Origin: Chloroflexi bacterium RBG_16_57_11
Lineage (GTDB): Bacteria; Chloroflexota; Anaerolineae; Anaerolineales; UBA4823
Length of the DNA: 6,951 nucleotides
Reading direction: 5' to 3'
Assembly: GCA_001795165.1 (NCBI GenBank)
Contig: MGNS01000161.1
Span: 33,738-40,688 of the forward strand
Of this stretch, positions 1 through 5,904 are shown piece by piece. Below the pieces are notes generated by a model, which was given only the letters and a program-made list of their open reading frames with translations, was not told the DNA's origin and ran no database searches. Both the position numbers and the translations under genes were made by a program. Position 1 is the first letter of the stretch, and each line of letters begins with the position of its first letter.

Positions 1-531
1 CGCGATCACCTCATCCACTTTCAGGTCACGCACTGCCCAATGGGCGATATCCATCATCACGTTGCCCACACCCACCAGCGCTACACGGCCATGCACCCGG
101 AAATCCTGCGTGCTGTAAGGCGGTAGCTTGTTATAGTGATACACGATATCTTTGGCATGATAAACGCCCTGCAGGTTCTCGCCGGGAAGCCCCAGCCATT
201 TGGTCCCCTGGGCTCCAGCGGTCACTAATATCGCATGGAAACCCATTTGGCGCAGTTCTTCCAGCGTAAGGTCGGCGTTCTGCCCCACGGTGACATTGCC
301 CAGATAATGGATATCCGGGCATTTCAGGATGATGTGAAACTGCTTGCGTAGGCCGTCCTTCATCTTGTATTTGTCGTAATAAATGCCATATTCAGCCAGG
401 CCGCCCCATTTGATATCGCGATTGAGCAGGACAACATGCACGCCCTCCGCAGCAAGCACCCGGGAAGCGTAGATCCCTGCCGGTCCGGCCCCCACGATTG
501 CCACCAGATGTTGGTTGCTTACGCTCGTCAT
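1..531 (-). CDS. FAD/NAD(P)-dependent oxidoreductase, partial (N-terminal 177 residues)
   Basis: The reading frame is open from an ATG at 531-529 to the left edge, so the C-terminal part is missing. Residues 13-19 (VGAGPAG) form the N-terminal dinucleotide-binding loop for FAD. They are followed by a GGLAEYGI segment (43-50) like the G-L-x-x-Y-G-x segment of adrenodoxin-reductase and glutamate-synthase-beta type flavoproteins. LPGEN near 116-120 is the usual LPGE turn before the second Rossmann domain. VGVGNVMMDIA near 153-163 is the GxGNVxxDxA loop that binds NAD(P)H in this family. The likely role is electron transfer between NAD(P)H and ferredoxin or another partner. Which partner cannot be told, because the end of the protein is cut off. 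The start is well supported by AAGGAGGG (536-543, minus strand), 4 bases upstream of the ATG. The gene is divergent from the M16 peptidase genes and has its own candidate promoter. Confidence 0.85.
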   Translation of the reverse strand, partial: MTSVSNQHLVAIVGAGPAGIYASRVLAAEGVHVVLLNRDIKWGGLAEYGIYYDKYKMKDGLRKQFHIILKCPDIHYLGNVTVGQNADLTLEELRQMGFHAILVTAGAQGTKWLGLPGENLQGVYHAKDIVYHYNKLPPYSTQDFRVHGRVALVGVGNVMMDIAHWAVRDLKVDEVIA

Positions 532-535
532 CGAG

Positions 536-543
536 CCCTCCTT
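536..543 (-). promoter_or_regulatory. Strong ribosome binding site of the oxidoreductase gene
   Basis: On the minus strand the sequence AAGGAGGG ends 4 bases before the ATG at 531-529. It contains the full AGGAGG core, so it fixes this start and predicts strong translation. Confidence 0.75.
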
Positions 544-598
544 CAAAAAATTTATTCAGTCAAAATTTTTTCGCCGATTACCCAGGCCAACGGTTGTC

Positions 599-627
599 AT
601 TATAAAGGCTTGAAATGATTTGTACAA
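599..627 (-). promoter_or_regulatory. Candidate sigma-70-type promoter for the oxidoreductase gene
   Basis: Read on the minus strand, a TTGTAC hexamer (622-627) is followed after 17 bases by a perfect TATAAT (599-604). The -35 box matches the TTGACA consensus only at its first three bases, while the -10 box and the spacer are ideal. Transcription would start near 592 and leave a leader of about 60 bases before the ATG at 531. The -35 box lies in an 8-base palindrome, TTGTACAA (620-627). Confidence 0.5.
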
Positions 628-638
628 GTGACGATCTT

Positions 639-652
639 CTTGCCCTGGCAAG
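639..652. repeat. 14-base dyad CTTGCC-ct-GGCAAG, possible operator
   Basis: Perfect 6-base inverted arms are separated by 2 bases. The dyad lies 11 bases upstream of the -35 box of the minus-strand promoter candidate, a position where an activator or repressor could bind. Six-base arms are short enough to occur by chance in a region of this size. Confidence 0.3.
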
Positions 653-724
653 TAAAATCTTCCATAAAAAATTTTTCCATTGCCTAGAGCCTTCCAGTTC
701 TTGGTGGTAGAAATCCTTTTTCAG

Positions 725-770
725 CCTGACGTTATAGTAGCAAAATTCCGTATAGTATGCTATAGTCAGG
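725..770. promoter_or_regulatory. Imperfect dyad with three TATAGT hexamers, candidate promoter/operator for the M16-acpS genes
   Basis: CCTGAC (725-730) pairs with GTCAGG (765-770), and after a 2-base bulge TATAG (733-737) pairs with CTATA (760-764). An inner dyad TATAG-tatg-CTATA (751-764) competes with the outer one. TATAGT, one mismatch from the -10 consensus, occurs at 733-738, 751-756 and 761-766, and the last two are exactly 10 bases apart. No good TTGACA-like box lies at ideal spacing; the nearest is TGACGT at 727-732, 18 bases before the middle hexamer. This is the only promoter-like stretch I can see upstream of the plus-strand run, but the exact start site is unresolved. Confidence 0.35.
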
Positions 771-863
771 CATCAGGCCTGTGAGCTCCAGATCCACTGA
801 GGAGATGAAAAACTTTGATAGCACCTTTTGCCGCCTCAGGGTGTAAATAGATTGCGCCCATCC

Positions 864-2189
864 ATGGCTTTAGCTGCCTCCCCGATCACCCGGCTTCCCC
901 TTTCGAACGGCTTGCTGGTCTTGCTCAAGGAAATCCATACAGCACCCTTGATCAGTCATTGGATCTGGTACCGGGTGGGCTCACGGGATGAAGTCCCCGG
1001 GATTACGGGGATTTCGCATTGGGTAGAACACATGCAGTTCAAGGGTACGCCACAATTCCCCGCCGGGTCGCTGGACCGGGCGATATCCCGAGAAGGCGGC
1101 TTTTGGAATGCCCTCACGCACCTGGATTGGACCACCTACTTTGAGACCTTGCCGGCGGATAAAATAGACCTGGCTTTACGACTGGAAGCCGATCGCATGG
1201 CCAACAGCCTGTTTGCGCCGGACGAGCTGGCTTCAGAGCGCACGGTGATCATTTCTGAGCGCCAGGGCAACGAGAATGAGCCGTTGTTCCGACTGGGGGA
1301 GGCAGTCCAGGCGGCGGCGTTCCGCGTACACAGCTATCAGCATGAGGTGATCGGCGAGCTGGCTGATTTGCAGACCATGCAGCGCGAAGACCTGCTTGGA
1401 CATTATCAGGCTTATTATGTGCCCAGCAACGCGGTATTGGCTATCGCAGGTGATTTCGAGACCCCGAGTATGGTAGAGCGCGTGCGCCAGGCTTACGAGT
1501 CGATTCCACCCGGCGATAGGCCGCCGCGCCAGACGCACACCGAGCCTCCTCAGCACGAAGCGCGCCGGGTCAAGGTTGAAGGGCCCGGCGAGACCATCTT
1601 TGTTCAGGTCTCGTATCATGCCCCGCCCGCCGAGCAGGCCGATTTTATGCCGCTGATGGCGTTAGATAGCCTGCTGAGCGGGCCCGGCAATCTGAACTTG
1701 TTTGGCGAATCCATCTCGAACAAGACTTCCCGCTTGTATCGCACATTGGTTGAGCGAGAGCGCGCAATCAGCGTCTTCGGTGGTTTGCAGGCTACCATCG
1801 ATCCATTTCTCTATACGATTATCGCAATCGTACATCCAAATAGCAGCCCCGATGAGGTCATCACGGCCCTGGATGGGGAGATCAATCGTTTACAGCAGGC
1901 GCCGCCAACCGCAGATGATCTGACGAGAGCGGTCAAACAGGCGCGAGCTCTGATGGCTTATGGCAGTGAACGGATTACTAACCAGGGTTTTTGGCTGGGC
2001 TTTTCGGAAATGTTTGCTTCTTATGAATGGTACACCAGCTTCTTGGAGCGGCTGGAATCTGTCACTCCAGACGACTTGCAACGGGTCGCTCAAACATACC
2101 TTCAGCCTCACAACCGTGTTCTGGGGGTGTATCTGCCGGATGGTGAGATGACAGAACAAGCGGATGAGGCTTCAACCGATGGCGGTTAA
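864..2189 (+). CDS. M16 family zinc peptidase, catalytic subunit
   Basis: The product of 441 residues has the inverted zinc motif HWVEH at residues 52-56 (bases 1017-1031), followed by Glu132 (1257-1259), 76 residues after the second His. This is the HxxEH...E spacing of the mitochondrial processing peptidase beta and M16B families: His52, His56 and Glu132 bind zinc, and Glu55 is the general base. The N-terminal strand (LSNGLLVLLKE) and a second alpha/beta domain from about 220 onward complete the usual two-domain subunit. The Arg/Tyr pair that binds substrate in stand-alone members is absent from the second domain (ERAISVFG where RGLAYxx is usual), so the protein probably needs the next gene's product. 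I see no signal peptide or membrane segment, so it is probably cytoplasmic. The start is uncertain. ATG 864 is chosen because homologues begin shortly before the LxNG strand. TTG 852, preceded by AGGGTG at 838-843 with 8 bases between, and TTG 828 are in-frame alternatives. Confidence 0.92.
   Translation: MALAASPITRLPLSNGLLVLLKEIHTAPLISHWIWYRVGSRDEVPGITGISHWVEHMQFKGTPQFPAGSLDRAISREGGFWNALTHLDWTTYFETLPADKIDLALRLEADRMANSLFAPDELASERTVIISERQGNENEPLFRLGEAVQAAAFRVHSYQHEVIGELADLQTMQREDLLGHYQAYYVPSNAVLAIAGDFETPSMVERVRQAYESIPPGDRPPRQTHTEPPQHEARRVKVEGPGETIFVQVSYHAPPAEQADFMPLMALDSLLSGPGNLNLFGESISNKTSRLYRTLVERERAISVFGGLQATIDPFLYTIIAIVHPNSSPDEVITALDGEINRLQQAPPTADDLTRAVKQARALMAYGSERITNQGFWLGFSEMFASYEWYTSFLERLESVTPDDLQRVAQTYLQPHNRVLGVYLPDGEMTEQADEASTDGG
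2166..2169 (+). promoter_or_regulatory. Ribosome binding site deciding the start of the second M16 gene
   Basis: GAGG lies 9 bases before the ATG at 2179 and inside the end of the upstream gene. The earlier in-frame ATG at 2164 has no comparable purine-rich site in front of it, so 2179 is preferred. Confidence 0.45.
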
Positions 2190-3465
2190 TCTGACTGCGG
2201 ATTTCAGCCTGCATCTGCCGGGTCCGGAGGATATCACCCGCATCGAGTTACCAAATGGCGTCATCGTCCTGAGCCGGGCAGATTACAACAGCGCTTCGGT
2301 TGCCATCAGCGGCTATTTACAGGTGGGCGCTTTGCTCGATCCGGATGAGAAATTGGGGTTGGCGGATTTCACAGCCTCGACCCTGATGCGTGGCACTCAG
2401 GAGCATAACTTCCACCAGATTTATGATTCTCTTGAGACGGTTGGCGCCAGCCTGAGCATTGGAAGCGGGACGCATACGACCTTCTTCGGCGGCAAAGCCC
2501 TGGCTGAGGATCTTGAAGTGGTGCTTGCTCTACTGGCTGAGGCATTGTGCCAGCCGCTGTTCCCGCCGGAGCAGGTCGAGCGTTTGCGCGCCCAGTTGCT
2601 CACCGGCCTGGCCTTGCGCGCGCAGGATACCGGTGAGATGGCCGGGTTGGCATTCGACCAAATCGTCTATGCCGGTCACCCCTACGCTCGACCGGATGAC
2701 GGTTACACGGAAACCATCCAGGCTATCCAGCGTGAAGACCTGGTGAATTTCCATCACAGCTATTTCGGTCCGCGAGGCATGACCATCGCAATCGTGGGTG
2801 GCATTCCTCCGGAAAAAGCAGTCGAGCTGGTTCATAAATATCTGGGAGCATGGCAAAACCCCCTGCAGCCGGATCCCATGCATTTGCCGCCGCTGGAGCC
2901 CTTGTCGATGAAGACCTCCCGGCGAGTTGACATCCCGGGAAAGTCTCAGGCTGATGTCGTGATCGGTAGAGCCGGCCCACCCCGAACTGCGCCCGATTTC
3001 CTGGCCGCCTCCCTGGGGAACAACATCCTGGGACAGTTTGCTATGATGGGGCGGGTCGGAAAAGCCGTGCGAGAGATTGCTGGTCTGGCGTACTACGCTG
3101 CCAGTAGCCTGGGAGGAGGCCAGGGGCCCGGAGCATGGCAGGTGTCCGCTGGCGTGGATCCACAGACAATCGACCCGGCGATCGAGCTAATCTGCCAGGA
3201 AATCCGGCGCTTCGCCCAGGAGCCAGTGACAGAGGATGAGCTGCTGGACAGCCAGGCTAACTACATCGGACGTCTGCCGATATCATTGGAGTCGAATGTT
3301 GGTGTAGCATCGGCACTGCTGAACCTGGAGCGTTACGGGCTTGGCCTGGATTTCTACCGTCGCTATCCCGATATGGTGCGCTCGATCACCCAAGAACAGG
3401 TGCTTCAGGCGGCGCGCCACTACCTGGATCCAGACCGGCTGGCGATTGCGGTTGCCGGACCCTAG
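2179..3465 (+). CDS. M16 family peptidase-like protein, non-catalytic partner subunit
   Basis: The product of 428 residues has the M16 two-domain fold pattern, with IELPNGVIVLSR at the first strand and SYFGPRGMTIAIVGG near 194-208. At the zinc-motif position it reads DFTAS (residues 63-67), so both His and the catalytic Glu are lost, and no Glu replaces the distal ligand. The second domain keeps the substrate-binding signature VREIAGLAYY, with Arg298 (3070-3072) and Tyr305 (3091-3093), which the upstream subunit lacks. In bacterial M16B heterodimers such as the Sphingomonas Sph2681/Sph2682 pair, the zinc site and the Arg/Tyr pair likewise sit on different subunits. The gene overlaps its partner by 11 bases (26 if ATG 2164 is used), which suggests translational coupling and balanced subunit synthesis. 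The substrate is unknown; such pairs are assumed to degrade peptides. Confidence 0.9.
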   Translation: MAVNLTADFSLHLPGPEDITRIELPNGVIVLSRADYNSASVAISGYLQVGALLDPDEKLGLADFTASTLMRGTQEHNFHQIYDSLETVGASLSIGSGTHTTFFGGKALAEDLEVVLALLAEALCQPLFPPEQVERLRAQLLTGLALRAQDTGEMAGLAFDQIVYAGHPYARPDDGYTETIQAIQREDLVNFHHSYFGPRGMTIAIVGGIPPEKAVELVHKYLGAWQNPLQPDPMHLPPLEPLSMKTSRRVDIPGKSQADVVIGRAGPPRTAPDFLAASLGNNILGQFAMMGRVGKAVREIAGLAYYAASSLGGGQGPGAWQVSAGVDPQTIDPAIELICQEIRRFAQEPVTEDELLDSQANYIGRLPISLESNVGVASALLNLERYGLGLDFYRRYPDMVRSITQEQVLQAARHYLDPDRLAIAVAGP

Positions 3466-3479
3466 ACAAACCGACTTTT

Positions 3480-3485
3480 GGAAGG
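3480..3485 (+). promoter_or_regulatory. Ribosome binding site deciding the GTG start of acpS
   Basis: GGAAGG is followed after 8 bases by GTG at 3494. This supports the GTG over the ATG at 3341, which would add 51 residues read through the end of the M16 gene in another frame. Confidence 0.7.
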
Positions 3486-3493
3486 CATTTTCA

Positions 3494-3862
3494 GTGAAAA
3501 TTGCTTCTGGCGTTGACCTGGTCGAAATCGAGCGCTTTGAATCTGCCCTCAGCCGGCATGGCAATCGTCTCCTCGAGCGCGTCTTTACCACAGCTGAGCT
3601 GGAGGAGGCCGGGAATCATCCGGCTTCTTTGGCAGCGCGCTTTGCCGCCAAGGAAGCGGTCGCCAAAGCTTTAGGGACCGGAATTGGTCCGGTGAGCTGG
3701 CGAGAGATCGAGATCCGGCGTGGTTCGGCGCGCCAGCCGCTGTTGAGCCTTCATGGCGCAGCGGCCCAGCTTTCGGCGGACCTGGGGCTGGTCCATTGGT
3801 CGATCAGCCTGAGCCACAGTCAGGAGACGGCGGTGGCTGTGGCGTTTGCGGTCGGCGATTAA
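3494..3862 (+). CDS. acpS: Holo-[acyl-carrier-protein] synthase
   Basis: The 122-residue product has the normal length for the AcpS family. The enzyme transfers the 4'-phosphopantetheine group from coenzyme A to a serine of apo-acyl carrier protein, activating it for fatty acid synthesis in the cytoplasm. The N-terminal segment ASGVDLVEIERF contains Asp8, and FAAKEAVAKALGTG contains Glu54; these are the two Mg2+-binding acidic residues of the family, with Lys53 beside the second. The C-terminal strand SISLSHSQETAVAVAFA is the family's SxSH...A motif. The GTG start is set by an upstream GGAAGG. The gene follows the second M16 gene by 28 bases, so it is probably cotranscribed with the pair. Its stop codon overlaps the end of the convergent DedA-family gene by 4 bases. 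Confidence 0.95.
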   Translation: MKIASGVDLVEIERFESALSRHGNRLLERVFTTAELEEAGNHPASLAARFAAKEAVAKALGTGIGPVSWREIEIRRGSARQPLLSLHGAAAQLSADLGLVHWSISLSHSQETAVAVAFAVGD

Positions 3863-4539
3863 GCCTCAGCCTTATTTATTGGGCGGGTACGCGCTTTAAT
3901 CACCTCGTACACGGCGGGCAGCACCGAGAGAATGATGATCGCAACGACGACGAAGGTGAAGTTCTCTTGCACAAAGGGCAGGTTCCCAAAGAAGTAGCCG
4001 CCCCAGGTAAACAGCGTCACCCATAGAATACCCCCGACCAGGTTATATGTGATGAAGTGACTGTAAGTCATCTCGCCGACCCCGGCGACGAAGGGCGCAA
4101 AAGTGCGGATGATTGGCACGAAGCGCGCCAGAACGATCGTTTTGCCGCCATAGCGCTCGTAGAATTCGTGGGTGCGATCCAGATATTCTTTCTTCAAGAA
4201 GCGAACTTCGCCGCTGAAGGCGCGCGGGCCAATATAATGACCAATCCAATAGTTGACCGTATCGCCCAGCACCGCCGCGAAGCAAAGCAAACCCCACAAG
4301 AGCCAGATATTAAGCGGAGGCTCCTGACCCGGCTGTGCCAGCGCGGGAGACGCAAATGTGCCGGCGGCGAAGAGAAGCGAATCTCCTGGCAGGAAGGGCG
4401 TCACCACCAGCCCGGTCTCCATGAAGATGACAGCAAATAAGATCGCGTACGTCCAGATGCCATAGGTTTGGATAATTACACTTAAATGCTCATCCAGGTG
4501 CAGAAACAGGTCAATCAGATACTGGATCCACTCAAGCAT
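3859..4539 (-). CDS. DedA family (SNARE-associated/VTT domain) membrane protein
   Basis: The 226-residue product has the usual DedA length. A hydrophobic segment at about 28-48 leads into METGLVVTPFLPGDSLL, with Glu41 and, 12 residues on, Asp53. GDTVNYWIGHYIG (92-104) is the family's GDxxxYxxG motif, and FYERYGGKTIVLARFVPIIRTF (126-147, quoted as two overlapping parts: FYERYGGKTIVLARF and RFVPIIRTF) contains Arg139 and Arg145. The Glu/Asp pair and the two Arg have the same spacing as residues reported as essential in E. coli YqjA/YghB. Further membrane segments lie near 78-98, 161-184 and 193-212. DedA proteins are integral membrane proteins linked to membrane potential, proton-dependent transport and lipid flipping; the exact substrate here is unknown. 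GGAGA lies 10 bases before the ATG. It is probably the last gene of the minus-strand run, 67 bases after the PrsW gene. Confidence 0.93.
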   Translation of the reverse strand: MLEWIQYLIDLFLHLDEHLSVIIQTYGIWTYAILFAVIFMETGLVVTPFLPGDSLLFAAGTFASPALAQPGQEPPLNIWLLWGLLCFAAVLGDTVNYWIGHYIGPRAFSGEVRFLKKEYLDRTHEFYERYGGKTIVLARFVPIIRTFAPFVAGVGEMTYSHFITYNLVGGILWVTLFTWGGYFFGNLPFVQENFTFVVVAIIILSVLPAVYEVIKARTRPINKAEA

Positions 4540-4605
4540 GTAAAGAGATTCTCCATCGATACAAGTCGGTTGCTATGGTTGACGCCATTGACAAGGTAAG
4601 CCGCA

Positions 4606-4611
4606 ATTATA
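4606..4611 (-). promoter_or_regulatory. TATAAT hexamer overlapping the PrsW stop codon, possible internal promoter for the DedA gene
   Basis: On the minus strand a perfect TATAAT contains the TAA stop of the PrsW-type gene and lies 66 bases before the DedA start. No recognisable -35 box sits 16-18 bases upstream and there is no extended -10 TG, so it may be coincidental. The 67-base gap that follows shows no clear hairpin terminator. Confidence 0.2.
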
Positions 4612-5902
4612 GCACGCTTTCTCGAGGCGCTTCCGCGGTCGTGCTGGTGTTCGGTGGAGCCACGCTGGTTGCATTCCCGGCGGCCAGCACACGGTTGAAA
4701 AAAATCAGCAAGCCTAGAGACGCTATCCCCAGGATGACCAGGCTGGTCGGCGCAACCATAGACAGACCGGTGGCAGTTGGCACCTCGGATGGCAGGTTTC
4801 GCATCTCTGCCAGCGATTTGAAGGCGGAATATATCGTCAACCCATTCCACAGTCCGTGAATAGCCACCGAGGTCAGAAAGCAAAGTCCAAGGAGCAGATA
4901 CCGGCGCCGTGTCCATGCCTGGACCAACGCCCAACCCGTGATCGCAGTGGTCAGGATGTGCACGGAGGCGGTCCCAACGCGTGCGACCATCAACACAGGC
5001 CATTCCTGCCCACCGCTGGTCAGGGCCAGGCTTTCGAACAGCGCGTAACCTGCGCCGCTTAAAGCCCCGGCAGCAAAGCCTGCTGCCGGTCGTAGACGCC
5101 GTTTGGCTAACAGCCAGACGCCCATCGGCTTGATCAGCTCCTCGATCAGCGGCACAATCACTGCCCCAAAGATCAGAACGCCGAAGAGCACCTCCGGACG
5201 GGCCAGGTAGGGCCCAAATTCCTGAAGCAGAATCTCCGGAGTAGGGGGCGCTTCCTGGATCGTCTCAGCCAGGGACATGATCTTGCCCATCAGCTCCGGC
5301 TGGCTGGCGATGTACATTGCGACAGGCAGCAAGAAAGCCATTGCCGCCAGCAACTCGAAGAACGTGATCAGCGCCGGCGCCAATACCAGACCGCTGTCAA
5401 ACACCCCCCACAGGCGCTGCGAGCTACCCAATGGCAGGTTGCGCACTGCCAGGAACAACATCCAGCCAACCGGGATGCCAACAGCCAGTAAGTTTAGCGG
5501 CGGCAACACGATCCATGACAGGACTGGCAGCTGCCCCACCCCATAACCGATGGCAAGGATGATCGGAAAAGCGAAGATCCATAGCGCTGGATGCGTTCGG
5601 CGCAACCAGGGAAGCGTGTCGACTGTCGGCCGACTGAAAGCACGATAAAAACCATAATAAATCGATGGAAGTAATAACGCACCGCACCCGAACAGCAGGG
5701 CTGACAATAAAAACATCGATAACGGATCGCCCATCGTTGGATCTTGAAATATTGCGGTGGCAATCCCCATGAGGATCGTTGCCAGCGCTCCGCTCCACAG
5801 GAAAAGGAGCGCCAGGGCGCACAACACACCCTGAAACAGAGAAGGCACGTGGACAGCGGGATTGGACGCCATCTTCCCAACTGCTTGATCTGGATTTGTC
5901 AT
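4607..5902 (-). CDS. PrsW family intramembrane metalloprotease
   Basis: The 431-residue protein is strongly hydrophobic, with about nine or ten predicted membrane segments from about 22 to 402. It has the family's conserved motifs in order. EELIK (254-258, bases 5129-5143) is the EExxK motif; GYALFE ends at Glu290; His315 lies in VHILTT; and His349 lies in HGLWNGL. The glutamates and histidines are the presumed metal and catalytic site inside the membrane. PrsW-type proteases of this CAAX-protease-related clan cleave membrane proteins; Bacillus PrsW cuts an anti-sigma factor. No anti-sigma factor is visible here, so the substrate is unknown. The C-terminal tail from about 410 is rich in Ser, Thr, Ala and Pro and should lie outside the membrane. 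The ATG follows the stop of the thioredoxin-cyclophilin gene by 2 bases and its only purine-rich site is GAGAAG just upstream, which suggests translational coupling. Confidence 0.88.
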   Translation of the reverse strand: MTNPDQAVGKMASNPAVHVPSLFQGVLCALALLFLWSGALATILMGIATAIFQDPTMGDPLSMFLLSALLFGCGALLLPSIYYGFYRAFSRPTVDTLPWLRRTHPALWIFAFPIILAIGYGVGQLPVLSWIVLPPLNLLAVGIPVGWMLFLAVRNLPLGSSQRLWGVFDSGLVLAPALITFFELLAAMAFLLPVAMYIASQPELMGKIMSLAETIQEAPPTPEILLQEFGPYLARPEVLFGVLIFGAVIVPLIEELIKPMGVWLLAKRRLRPAAGFAAGALSGAGYALFESLALTSGGQEWPVLMVARVGTASVHILTTAITGWALVQAWTRRRYLLLGLCFLTSVAIHGLWNGLTIYSAFKSLAEMRNLPSEVPTATGLSMVAPTSLVILGIASLGLLIFFNRVLAAGNATSVAPPNTSTTAEAPRESVL

Positions 5903-5904
5903 GG

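Larger units (their letters stand above)
532..863. other. Divergent intergenic control region
   Basis: This stretch of 332 bases separates two divergent genes and has no credible coding sequence. It is more AT-rich than its surroundings, with runs such as AAAATTTTTT near 563-571 and AAAAAATTTTT near 666-677. It holds a minus-strand promoter candidate (599-627), a 14-base dyad (639-652), and a larger imperfect dyad with three TATAGT hexamers (725-770). I see no hairpin followed by a T-run that would be a convincing terminator, as expected between divergent genes. Confidence 0.7.

Noticed and set aside
436..618. Plus-strand open frame of 60 codons
   Set aside because: It runs antisense through the start of the oxidoreductase gene and into AT-rich intergenic DNA, with no motif or ribosome binding site.
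666..677. A/T run as a possible rho-independent terminator
   Set aside because: No GC-rich hairpin precedes the run on either strand, and both flanking genes start rather than end here.
1233..1619. Minus-strand open frame of 128 codons inside the first M16 gene
   Set aside because: It is antisense to the conserved M16 sequence including the distal zinc ligand, so it is a shadow frame.
3341..3493. N-terminal extension of 51 residues on AcpS
   Set aside because: It would overlap the end of the M16 partner gene in another frame, is unlike any AcpS N-terminus, and a strong GGAAGG site sits before GTG 3494.
4057..4440. Plus-strand open frame of 127 codons
   Set aside because: It is antisense to the DedA-family gene, whose conserved motifs establish the true strand. 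Its composition is unlike a protein family I recognise.
5424..5880. Alternative minus-strand frames inside the PrsW-type gene
   Set aside because: They are out-of-frame readings of the same strand. Only the 431-residue frame shows membrane segments and the EExxK, Glu and His motifs.
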